From Cardiocondyla obscurior (lineage: Eukaryota > Arthropoda > Insecta > Hymenoptera > Formicidae): 64,000 nt of DNA. Below the pieces are notes generated by a model. The model had not been told where the DNA came from and ran no database searches. It was given only the letters and a program-made list of their open reading frames with translations. The translations under genes were made by a program, and so were the position numbers. Positions within the stretch are counted from its first letter, which is position 1. Every line of letters starts with the position of its first letter. The DNA lies in the NCBI RefSeq assembly GCF_019399895.1, contig NC_091867.1, forward strand, positions 1 to 64,000, written 5' to 3'. Below, one piece after another: positions 30,419 to 41,056 of the stretch.

Positions 30419-30794
30419 ACAGGGTGTCCCAGATCAGTGGACGATGCCGAAAATGATAGGTAGATTTAATCAAATTAAAACGAAAAGTCTTTTACCATTT
30501 TGAAAAATTCTCAATAGTTTTCGAGAAAAAAATTAAAATATATAAAATGCATAAGCGTAAGAGCGACAAGAAAGCTGCGCGTGAGTGAGCGCGGCAGTAG
30601 AATGACTAGAAATAACACCGTCGTCTGTCGCGCTCACTCAGCCCACGCTTCTTCGTCGCTCTTACGCGTACATAAATTAATTTTTTTCTTAAAAACTATT
30701 GAGAATTTTTCAAAATGGTACAGGACTTTTCGTTTTAATTCGATTAAATCTACCTATCATTTTCGGCATCGTCCACTGATCTGGGACACCCTGT
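30419..30794. mobile_element. Foldback MITE, 376 bp, TA-flanked
   Basis: Begins ACAGGGTGTCCCAGATCAGT and ends with its reverse complement; the inverted arms extend for well over 100 bp. Both ends are in (TA)n. There is no transposase. TA flanks suggest a Tc1/mariner-type partner (inference). Confidence 0.8.
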
Positions 30795-30817
30795 ATATAT
30801 ATATATATATATATATA

Positions 30818-31100
30818 CAGGGTGTTTGAAATAAGGTTTCCTTCCCGGTAACTGTAGATAGATATCGGGAATACAAATCGAAAAGTCAGATATCATTTAG
30901 TGAAATTCGTAACCGTTACCGAGTAAGAAATTACTGAATTTTGACGAATTAGCGCGGAGCACATAATAAGTCGGGCGCGGCAGGTGAGAGCGGGTGGGCC
31001 TTAGGGAGAGAACGGGGGTGAAACGCCGCGCGACAATTGTGGGGTGGGGGTGGGAGGAGTCAACGCGTGGTGTGATAGACAATTGTTATTACTGTTATTA
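30818..31100. repeat. Possible second MITE end
   Basis: Another ACAGGGTGT start (ACAGGGTGTTTGAAATAAGG) follows the (TA)n run. No inverted partner was found in the window, so it is either truncated or a different repeat. Confidence 0.3.
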
Positions 31101-31441
31101 CTTATGATGTTCCTATTATGTTTACTGTTTCTATTATGTTTTTTATATTCCTTAGTTTTACACAAGTTAACAAAATGTAATTATATTACTTAATTAAATG
31201 TTTATTGCTGTTAAAATTATAAAAAAGACAATTTTATCTTTTTCGGTTGTGACACTTCGAAATGTCAGAAACGGAATACTCGTGGCATCAGAAAGTATCG
31301 CATGAATGTCAGAAACTGCATACTAGTTAGTGTACGAATCAGCAATAGAGCGCTTCGATAGTGTCAGAAACTTATGCAATAAAAAGCATTAATAAAATAA
31401 TTATTTATTTCAAAAATCTAAATAATTCAACTAAAACTAAC

Positions 31442-32121
31442 ACGAAAGGTTAGGCAACCAGGAAATTTGAAAAAATATGATACTTTGTGTGCATGTAGAG
31501 TAGTTCATCTGTAACACAACTATTTTTTGTTTGTGCTAAATTTCACTTTAAAGGAGTAAAACCACCCCTTACAAATGGAAGGAAATTTTTCCTTTTTTCG
31601 ATATAACTCGAAAACTATTTATAATATCAAAAAAAGTTTTATACTAAAGTTTTACAGCAAAAACAACTATATTTAACTGCAGTAACAGAATTAAATAAAA
31701 AAAAATTTTTACCAAAATTGTTTATAAAATATAAAAAAAAAATTTTCTAATTCTATTATTGCAGTTAAACGGAGGTGTTTCTACCATAAAAATTTTGTAT
31801 AAAACTTTTTTTGATATCTTCAATAGTTTCCGAGTTGTATGGAGGAAAGTGAAAAACCTCTACATATGAAAATACTTTATTTCCGTAAGAATTATTTTTG
31901 AGCCGCAACTAAAAAATTTTTAATTTATTTGTTACTCTATATGCGTAAAGCTTCTTATTATAAGAACGATTTAATCAGATTAATATGCTCTATAATAATT
32001 ATAAGATTTTCACCAAAAAAAGTTAGAGAATCTTTAAAAATTTAACATTGTGAAACTTTGTGTGCAATAATTCATCTTTAATATAAAACTTTTTTGTTCG
32101 TGCTTCAATTCGAGTGACTAA
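31442..32121 (-). repeat. 3' untranslated tail of a LINE (copy 1)
   Basis: This sequence matches 54,723-55,495 along about 700 bp in the same orientation, and a shorter trace lies near 37,530-37,600. On the minus strand it follows a LINE C-terminal ORF and ends GGTTGCCTAACCTT in both full copies, without a poly-A tail. Confidence 0.6.
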
Positions 32122-32643
32122 TTATAAAATTGAAAGTAAATGTGAACTTTGCGTGATCTGTCGAATGACGAGAAATAACAACAAAAATGAATCAGAGTCA
32201 GGTTGTGTCGAAAACCTTGTCCGTTGACGCTCAAAACCAGCGCGGACCCAGAACATGTGATCCGGATCCTCAATGACATTACAGCTCAAGCAATAAGGAA
32301 AATCCACGACTCGGAAGCGAAACAAGCTAGATCTGAGAGAAGTGTGGCCACTACGCAATCTGTTAATTGACATATTGTCCCCGGGAAGTGGTGCTTGAAA
32401 GCTCGGAAATGATTGCGAATCTATGTCCGTATCTTCTTTATAAGGCGGGAGCACGTGCCCGTATTGCTGCGGACACGTGCTCAAGAGGTTAGGAAGTGGC
32501 AATTCAGCAGAGTAATCCCACACGCAGGACGAGAAACAAGCCAAAGGATCTTCCGGCCAGCAATAGAGTAAAATAAATGTCTCAGATGCAAAACTCACAG
32601 TAACGCTGGATATATGATCGAATAAACGTTCAATAATCTGCAC
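32122..32643 (-). pseudogene. C-terminal fragment of a non-LTR reverse transcriptase ORF2
   Basis: The frame has INRLRSGHTSLRSSLFRF and PYCLSCNVIEDPDHMFW, which match the terminal CCHC-type region of Jockey/I/R1 LINE proteins. The last Cys is not evident, and no RT core is present upstream, so this is a 5'-truncated copy. Confidence 0.55.
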
Positions 32644-32659
32644 GAACTAAACACGTGTC

Positions 32660-35530
32660 CATACTTGATCACCGCCAAACCGGAAGTCCCCCTAACCTAA
32701 ACATGTCATGTCTGTAGCGACTCACCTCTTTCCATTGGAGGACGACAACTACCAATCATCTGCGACAACCAACATCTTCACACGAATAGTACATTTAAAT
32801 AATAAGATATCGGTTACATTTTAATTTGCGAATCAAGCAGCACACAAAGAGTCAGTCGTCACTTAGCATTGTCCGGGTTAACACATTCATTGTATTAATT
32901 ATATCAAATATATTATATATCTATTATACATTGTGAACGGCCGTAATTATTGTGGGACCTAAATCTATACCAGTTCCTACATGTCAATATCAATCCACAC
33001 CATCTAGCGGCGCGAAAACGAAAAGTACAGCAATCAGCGCCACGACGAAAAAGGAAAACGTACATACATCGATTTCTTAATTTCTTAATCATTTTTATTT
33101 TTAAAAGAAAACTTTACATCGCGATATTTCCGTTAGTAGAATACATAGCAAAAAAATATAAACACTTTCCTGATATAATTCGAGCCTAATCTACACAGTA
33201 AACCTATTTAGAAAGCGATTGAAAGCCGATATTGAGATATGATAATTACGTTTTTCTCAATACGGCGTCTCGCGTAAGAGAGGCTCACTAGTACGCTACG
33301 CCTATACTTGGCGCGAGGCACTACCGGGCCTCTTGATATTATATAATTACCGTTCTTTTTTATTTTAATTTCGAATATCTTATTTGTATCTGGAACGACA
33401 AAATGTACGGAGTGATTAACAGTAAAATGTTGAAAGTTTTTACTATTTAAACAATTATAGAACTTTCAACAATTTGAGATTATTGTTGAGTCAGACTGAA
33501 TCCATTGGCGAATGAACTGTATCAAAGTTTTTTCAGAGCGATTTGGGACTGATATTAGAAATATTTTTCCACTGTCCCGTTTATAACCACCAAAAATTCA
33601 TTTCTTTCTATAATTCTGCCGCAATTATATTTTCTCTTGCCGATTTTAACCTTGACAATTTTAACTATTTTTCCCAAACCACCAAGTACAGATAAATTTC
33701 TGTTTGTCCAGTTGATACAAACTTATATTTGATTTATTGCAAATTATATGATGTATAATGATGATAAATATCAAACAATTTGTTAGGGCTGTTTCATAAA
33801 AAAAAATTATTCCATTAATTATTACATATATTTAATATGCGAATCTTTAACTGTTACCACGTAATATCCTTCGCCTACCATTTTTCGAAACCGTATCTCG
33901 AAGATAATGAATACTTTAAGTGCGCGTTAATCTCGAGTCCGGCAGTGTCATTACAACCGTCCTATCGACAACATATTAGATTATACGGTTATTATTCAAT
34001 GTAAGATTATGAGTCCACCCGGCTGGACGAGAACAAATGCAAAATCACGGGTCCACATGGCTGGACGAGGAGGAAACACAACGTTGGAGAAAAAAAATAA
34101 AGGTTTATATTTATTCAGAGATGCACTTATTTACAAATCCAACCCTTGCCAAGATCCAAACAATATTGAATACATTAAGTATTTCATACCTTTCGGCAAA
34201 GAGAAATTTAATCGACAACTAAATAATCTGATATTTCTAGTTCCGTGCACAAAAAACTTTGTCTAGGTGGTCGCAGCATTATAAAATATGCAGTTAATCT
34301 GCATATTGTTTTTAAACTTACAATTAGCTTAAAATTACTGAACCATGTATCCTCGTTTGAACTTGTCATAAATTTACATTGTTTTATTACTTTCTTTTTC
34401 TATTAATTTTTGTCACAAAATACTTTTCGACAGCGAAATGAAAAGTACTTGGATTCAATATTAATTTCACGTTGCACTTTGAATATTACATTACCTTTCT
34501 AATTAATTTTTGTTCAATTAAAAAGTTAATTAATTATCTCTGTCATGTGTTAAAGCCAAAAAATCATGCAACTTCATGCTTGGTCATCATGACTAAGTAC
34601 AGGGGGATCGAAATAAAATAGATGTGTAGCATAAGTTTTGTTATGTAGCTAGGAAACGCTTTAAACAACAAAAAATTAGAGATATAATTTATTAGTGCAC
34701 AAACTCAAATTTCGACGAAATAAGAGATGGTCATAAAGCATGCGCGGATGCACAGGCAGCAAGCGCAAATTGTCATGGTACATGATGGAAAGAAGTAATT
34801 ACATTAATAAACAGTTTTTTTAATCTCGCAAGTATCAATTTTTAAAACTTATAACTTATGAAATAATAATGTACGACGATTTTAACTTACACATTTGTTT
34901 TCTTGAGGTTAAAAACTATGTGTATATAAAATTTCAAGGACATCGGAGAACAGGACCGTCTTCTTCATAATTACTGTATTGTTAATCAAAAAAACATATT
35001 TCAGAAAAATTTATAAGACAATAATTTTAATTTAAAAATATGTTAAAATATACATGACCTATTGGAAAAATAAATTATTATTTGCATTGCTTTGATAGTG
35101 TAAACAGTAAAATAATCGTTAAAATTGCAAATCGTAATATTTACTTATCGTTAAATGCTGTAATTATTAGACATTAAACTCATATACAACAAAATAATAT
35201 TACTAAAGAAATATAAAAGTCAGCATAATAAACTGTCAAGTGTTACAATTAAAATGTCTATATCTTAAAAAAAAAATTTTGTTTTAACACCATTTTATTT
35301 ACCTGAAATAGTGATGCCGTTTTTTTTTATGTAACTACAAACTTCTTTTTTTTATTAAAAAAAATGATGCATTTACTACACAGTCATACGTTTTGATAAT
35401 TGTGAATATATGTATATGCTTTATTTATAGTATTTTTTAAATGTTAAGGTATTTTTTAAACATATATACGTACATAGATTATTGCGACATAAAAGTATTT
35501 GTTGCATTTTATGTCTGCTATATCGCATTC
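32660..35530. other. AT-rich DNA without recognisable genes
   Basis: The short ORFs at 32,950-33,189 and 34,009-34,266 have no known motif. GGCTGGACGAG occurs twice near 34,020 and 34,060. I see no other structure. Confidence 0.4.
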
Positions 35531-35537
35531 TTTGTGC

Positions 35538-35544
35538 TATATAA
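35538..35544 (+). promoter_or_regulatory. TATA box of the secreted-peptide gene
   Basis: TATATAA, about 70 bp upstream of the ATG at 35,614. Confidence 0.5.
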
Positions 35545-35613
35545 GCGTTACGCATTGGTAGCAAATTAAAAAAATACGGATAAACATAATTTGTGATTTA
35601 GCAATTTAAAAAA

Positions 35614-37359
35614 ATGCGACTGTTATATCTATCGTTGATCTTTGTCATAGTCTTTATTATGACTTTTTATGAATCTAAAACAAAAGCTTCGTCCGAAGCT
35701 GATGCAATGAGCGAAGCTGATCCACGACGTGTAAGTAATTTTTAGTCAAAATTTTACGATTAAAACTTGTTTTCTAATTTTATAAAATTTTAAATATTTG
35801 CAATTGATATTATACATAAATTATATCCTTTTAAGGGAGGGTTTGGAAGAGGATTTGGAAGAGGAATTGGAAGAGGAATTGGAAGAGGACTTGGAGCCTT
35901 TGGTAAAGGCGCAGTGAGTATTCAAGTTATATGTTTATCACATTATATAAGTACGGTAAGAAATAATTTATGTAAAAGATGTAGGATTAATGTTTATTCG
36001 GTGTACTCATACAAAAATTGATTTGTTTACATTTTAATTGAAATACTGATTAGAAACATTATTAGTTATAATATGCATATTATATTTCTTTGAATGATAG
36101 AAACTTTTAAAATTAATTAAAAATTTATTTTATTTGTTTTTATAGTATTATATTACATAGTACATTGCTAGATGCTTGCACAAAAATTAAACAACTTTAG
36201 TCATATTTGTCACTATCAGATTTACATTGTAGCTATTATACAGGGTGATTAATTTTAATCTTAACAAATATTTTAAAAATATTCAATTTTATGAAAAAAA
36301 AAAAAAACTTTCGAAATAAAAGTTATATGAATTTGAAAGAAATATAAGATAGTACCTTCGGTTCGACCTTGAAGAGTTAACTGCAGGTTACATGAAAGTT
36401 ATCCTTAATTTCTTAAATGGAATCTACTATTTCTCATTTCATATTCATTTAGCTTATCGTAGCTCGAGAGCTTTCCAAAATACTACAAAAAAATATTTTT
36501 TTTATTAAGAATTTTTCGAGTTATGCGGTTTGAATGTTACATTTTAACGCCGACGTTTAAGCCTCATATTTTGAAAATACTTAATAAAAAAATATTGTGT
36601 TATATTTTATATTGTGTATTTTGAAAAACTTTCGAAATAAACTATACGAATATGAAATAAAACAATAACAATATTCTATTAAAATTTTTCAAGTTTTTAC
36701 TTTATACCCTTGCACACTGCACATTCGCCGGATTTTTATGAAGTCTATCTCTATTTCTTATTGCACATTTATATAACTTATTTTCAGAGTTTTCTAAAAT
36801 ACTATAACACAATAGCCTTTTATTAAATATTTTTTAAAATCAGAAACTTGAATATCGAAGCTAATGTAACTTTTAAACCGCATAACTCGAAAAAGATTCA
36901 ATCAAAATATATTTTGTTATAGTGTTTTAAAAAGCTCTTCATATAAGCTACAAAAATATCTAATGAGAAATAGTAGGTTCCATTTAAGAAATTTCATATC
37001 ACCTTTATATGACCTTTAAATAACTCTTCAAGATCAAACTGATAGTACCATCTTATGTCCTTTAAAACTATACAATTTTTATTTATAAAAGTTTTTTTTT
37101 TGTAAAATTAGATATTTTTGGAATATTTGTCTGTTAAAATTAAAATTAATCATCCTGTATAATAGCAATTAATTTCAAAACCGAGTAAAGTGGTTTAATT
37201 AACGCTCTTTGAATTATCTGCACTAGAATTATTTACTTTATATTAAAAATCCGTTTTATATATTAATTTTAATAACAAATATTTTATATTTAGGCAGAGG
37301 AGTTAGGGGCGCTGGCTGTGCAAACAATTGCGGATAAAATAGCAAATAAATCACAATAA
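35614..37359 (+). CDS. Secreted Gly/Arg-rich peptide precursor, venom- or antimicrobial-like, 86 aa
   Basis: Three exons, all in phase 0: 35,614-35,730, 35,836-35,913 and 37,294-37,359, with donors GTAAGT and GTGAGT and AG acceptors. Exon 1 codes a hydrophobic signal peptide and an acidic propeptide with SEADAMSEADP. Such X-Ala/X-Pro dipeptide repeats are a hallmark of aculeate venom-peptide precursors, where dipeptidyl peptidases trim them. Exon 2 codes a glycine-rich cationic run of repeated GRGIG-type units. Exon 3 codes a mixed amphipathic helix and the stop. No cysteines are present. Whether the mature product acts in venom, on membranes or in immunity cannot be told from sequence. A foldback element fills most of intron 2. 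Confidence 0.72.
36239..37160. mobile_element. Foldback MITE in intron 2, about 920 bp
   Basis: The left end ACAGGGTGATTAATTTTAAT and the right end ATTAATCATCCTGTAT are inverted copies, and complementarity continues inwards (for example CGAAATAAAAGTTAT-like blocks). TA flanks both ends. No coding capacity. Confidence 0.7.
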
Positions 37360-38339
37360 GTTAATGTATATATAATTTATAAAAAATTATTATATATATA
37401 ATATTATTTATAAAAAATATCAATTACAGTTGTAAGACTATTATATATTTGTTTTCTTCTGAAATATCCTTATGGTGATACTTTTGTTTACACCACAACT
37501 CACAAAAGAAGTTAAACAACCCAAAAGTTTAAAAATCTCTGAAACTTTGTGTGTAAGTAGAGTAGTTCATCCATAATACAAAACTAATGTTGTATATAAC
37601 AAAATTAATGTTGTATTTTATTGAAATATATGTTACAACTTTTTAAATTTTATATAATGTTAAATAAATTTTATCTTTCCCCAGGATCGTCGAATGCTTA
37701 TTAAATTGAAAAAAAGAATCATGTTTATTTTCTATAAATATATTTATTCTTAAAATGACAATAATAAAAAAAGTATAATATTTTTTACACATTAAATATA
37801 AGTGTAAGCAGCTCACAGTCTATGAGCTGACTCTTATCGAAATTATCGCTGTTGTGACTAGCGCTCAGTCATCGTCATGTGCGTGTCAGTAAATCGAGCC
37901 GTTAGAGTTTTATTCCATTCATTATGCTAATTCTGGCGGTGATCAGACACCTATGTTCGCAAAGTCGTAAAACCTCGTTGATTCGTTTCGAAGCATGCTT
38001 TCAATGGTCCATTGATGAACGTAAATGTTCCACGTGTTGAGCGACATCGGCAACTCATTTCCTCTCTGATCATTCACGATGCTCTTTACAAAACTCGGCG
38101 AACCGACGTTTACGCCAATCTCAAAATATTTATATCTGTTGAACGGTGGAATTTGATTTTACTCAGTCTAATGAATTTTTTGATAACATTTATTTTACAA
38201 AGCAGTTGTAGAACTGACTCAAAACACAAAATCCGACAAATACAAAAGAGCTCTAACATACAAAAGAATAGCTTTAATATAAGATAAAAATATAAGAAAT
38301 ATCACAAATTAAGAATTACAATATCTACTCATCTATGCT

Positions 38340-38508
38340 TAGCCAAGCCGCTAATACGCAAGTTTATTTAGCTCGCTTACTCGCTACGGAAAGGGGCGAG
38401 TTTTTCCCCTTACTTTATTTCCTTCTAATGTTACGCTAATATTTTTCAATGTATCGACGAACCTGACAGAGCGAAAATTAAGATCGTAGAATTACCTACA
38501 TTTAACAC
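38340..38508 (-). repeat. Copia 3' LTR start
   Basis: Minus strand TAAGAGAG (38,516-38,509) then TGTTAAATGTAGG, a Copia-type purine tract and LTR start. AAATAAAG occurs downstream. The far end was not delimited. Confidence 0.45.
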
Positions 38509-38599
38509 TCTCTTAATTATTTGATCTATTCAACACACTACAACATTATTACAAGCATTAAATTTTTCAATGTTTAACGGTTTCGTGAGCATGTCTGCT

Positions 38600-39617
38600 A
38601 CTTGATTATTAGTCAGACAATACTTAAGATTAATAACTTTATCTTAAACCAACTCATGTACAAATCTATATTTAACGTCTATATGCGTGGCTGATTTATT
38701 ACCTCGTTTGTCATTAACATTATAGCGCTCTGGTTGTCGACATTCAATTTAATATCAATAGGCTCGCTGAACAATTTTTTGAGTAAAGTTTTTAGATATA
38801 TTAGTTCACAACAGCACTCCGCTGCTGTTATATATTCTGCTTCTGCGCTCGATAAAGCTATTATTTGCTGTTTTCTAGAACACTAACTTGGTGTTCTTCC
38901 TGCGTATAATATGATGTAGCCCGTTGTGCTGCGTCTAAAATCCACATCTTTAGCGAAATCAGCATTACAGTAGACTTTCAACTAATTTAGTTTTTCTCCA
39001 TCGGTGTACTTAATTTCTTCGCTGATGCTTCTTCTTAAGTATTTCAGGATATACTTCGCGTCATTTATATTATCTCGAGTATATTCCTCAATGTATCTAC
39101 TGCTAAAATTAACCGCAAATAATATGTCTGGTCTGATTTTCGTAGACAGATAAAGCATGTTCTCTATTAGTTGTCTGTATGGAAAGTCTCTTTTCACCAG
39201 AGATGCTTGATTGCTTTCTTCTAATATTTTTGGAGTCTTCACAGGTTTTGCATTATCCATTTCATACTGTTTCAGCATCTTTTCGGTATAGGCAATCTGT
39301 GTCAATTTTAGTCCTCCATCTCCTTTAGTTATCTCCATTCCGACAAAAGTCTTTAGATTTCTTATTATTGTCATTTTAAATTCTGTGCTCAAGTCTTTTA
39401 ACACCTCTTCCATTTTAGTCATTTTGTTTCCTACGAGAATTTCGTCATCCACTTATATTCCCATAATAAGATTGCTTTCCTTTTTTCTAAATATGCAATG
39501 CTCACTTTCGAGCAGCTTAAATCTCTTTTTCTTCAGGAAATCTGTGAATTTGATATTCCACCTCAACAATGCTTGTTTCAAGATGTAAAGGGCCTTTTTC
39601 AATTTAAAGATTTTTCC
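38600..39617 (-). pseudogene. Copia reverse transcriptase/RNase H remnant
   Basis: The reading starts near 39,617 with KLKKALYILKQALLRWNIKF, then a VDDE-like MDDEILVG active-site region and FPYRQLIENMLYLSTKIRPD, all typical of Copia RT. RNase H motifs (SAEAEY-like, AECC) follow in shifted frames to about 38,600. Stops and frameshifts make it inactive. The upstream part has been replaced by repeats. Confidence 0.75.
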
Positions 39618-39649
39618 CTTACAATTTGTATTCTTTTGGAAAATACATA

Positions 39650-40140
39650 TTCCCAGATAGCAAAATCTATCCGAGCAAATAATACCACACACTTGCCACA
39701 AATTTTGGCGACAAAACGGCTGAAAATATGTAACAAAATTTGTGATATCAAACGTTGTTGATAAATTGTAACCAAAATTGCAGCAAAACATGCGCTGATT
39801 ATTGACGTCAAATTGACACCAACTATTTAGTAAAGTTTTACATTGACTTGACACTAAATTTGCGCCAAATTGCGAGCAAGTCTTAACAATAAAAACCAGA
39901 CAGCAAATTGACGTCAAATAGCAAGAAAGTGTTAACGACAAGAGCCCAACGGCAAGTTGACTCTAAACAACGAGCAAATTGACGACAACAGCCTGATGGC
40001 AAATTGACGTCAAATAGTGAGCAAATTTTAGCGAGAAAATACCAATGGCAAATTATTGCCAAAACTTGCTCGTTGTTTGGCGGCAAAAGTCTGGCAGTAA
40101 ATTGACGCCAAATAAGAAACAAACCTTGTCTTGATGTAAT
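39650..40140. repeat. Degenerate repeat block with AATTGACGTCAAAT units
   Basis: GCAAATTGACGTCAAATAG-like units recur four or more times with changing spacers. The core is nearly palindromic (TTGACGTCAA). No ORF here is credible. Confidence 0.6.
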
Positions 40141-40344
40141 CATTTTTTGGTATAATAATATTATTATAATTGTTTTTTCTAAATTACAAAAAAACTGAAA
40201 TTAATATATTTTATATTATAGAACGTAAAATACAATACACATAAAAACCGGTTTACATTTTTACATCACTAAACAATACCTACATTACAGAATATAACAC
40301 ACACTATTAAAAACGATTTTGAGTGGAGGAAGGAGAGGGAGATA

Positions 40345-40937
40345 ATGAGAGGAAAACTAATAGAACTGGAAATAAAAGTGGAGGAAGGAAGAAAGGAGTG
40401 TTCGGAGACGAAGAATAAAGTGATAAAGTTGGAGAAAATTATAGATGAAAGGGATAAAAACGAAAGGAAAAAAAATGTAATTATAAAAGGGATTAGAAAT
40501 ACGGAGGATAAAAAAAAATGGAAGGAGAGGTGAAAGAAATATTAAAGAAATTGGAGATAGATATAGAGGCGGAGAAGATAAAGATGGTAGAGGAGGGAAA
40601 AGGGGAGAGGGGTGGGATAGTACTACTAAACATGAGGAATGAAGAGGATAAAGAGAGAACAATGAAAAAAAAAGAGAAACTAAAAGGGACAAAGATTTGG
40701 ATGCAGGAGGATAGATCCTGGAAGGAAAGAAAAATAGAGAGAAATATGAGAGAGATAGCAAGAATAGAAAGAGAGAAGGGAAGGAAGGTATGGGTAAGTG
40801 GAATAAAAATGAACATTGAAGGAAAGTGGTGGTGGTGGAACCAGTATAAGGAAGACTTGATGGACGGAAGAGGAGATAGAAAGAAGAAGGACGCTCAGGG
40901 GGAAGGAGAGGAGAGGAAAGAAGGAAGAATTACATAG
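40345..40937 (+). pseudogene. LINE ORF1-like protein, interrupted
   Basis: The first part (40,345-40,533) is coiled-coil-like and contains KNVIIKGI, typical of an RNA-binding ORF1. After a frame break it continues at 40,518-40,937 with GTKIWMQEDRSWKERKIERN and KVWVSGIKMNIEGKWWWW. The layout, a coiled coil followed by an RRM-like fold, fits LINE ORF1 proteins. Confidence 0.6.
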
Positions 40938-41056
40938 AAAAAGAGAAGGAAGGCAATAGTGGAGAAGGCGAAGAAGTAAAGGAGGGTGAGGGGGAGCAGG
41001 AGAGGAGGAAAGAGAGGGAGAGAGAGGGTAGAGATGCGGAGGAGAGAGAGGAGGAA

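Noticed and set aside
34009..34266. 85-codon plus ORF
   Set aside because: No motif, no splice partners, and two short direct repeats account for part of it.
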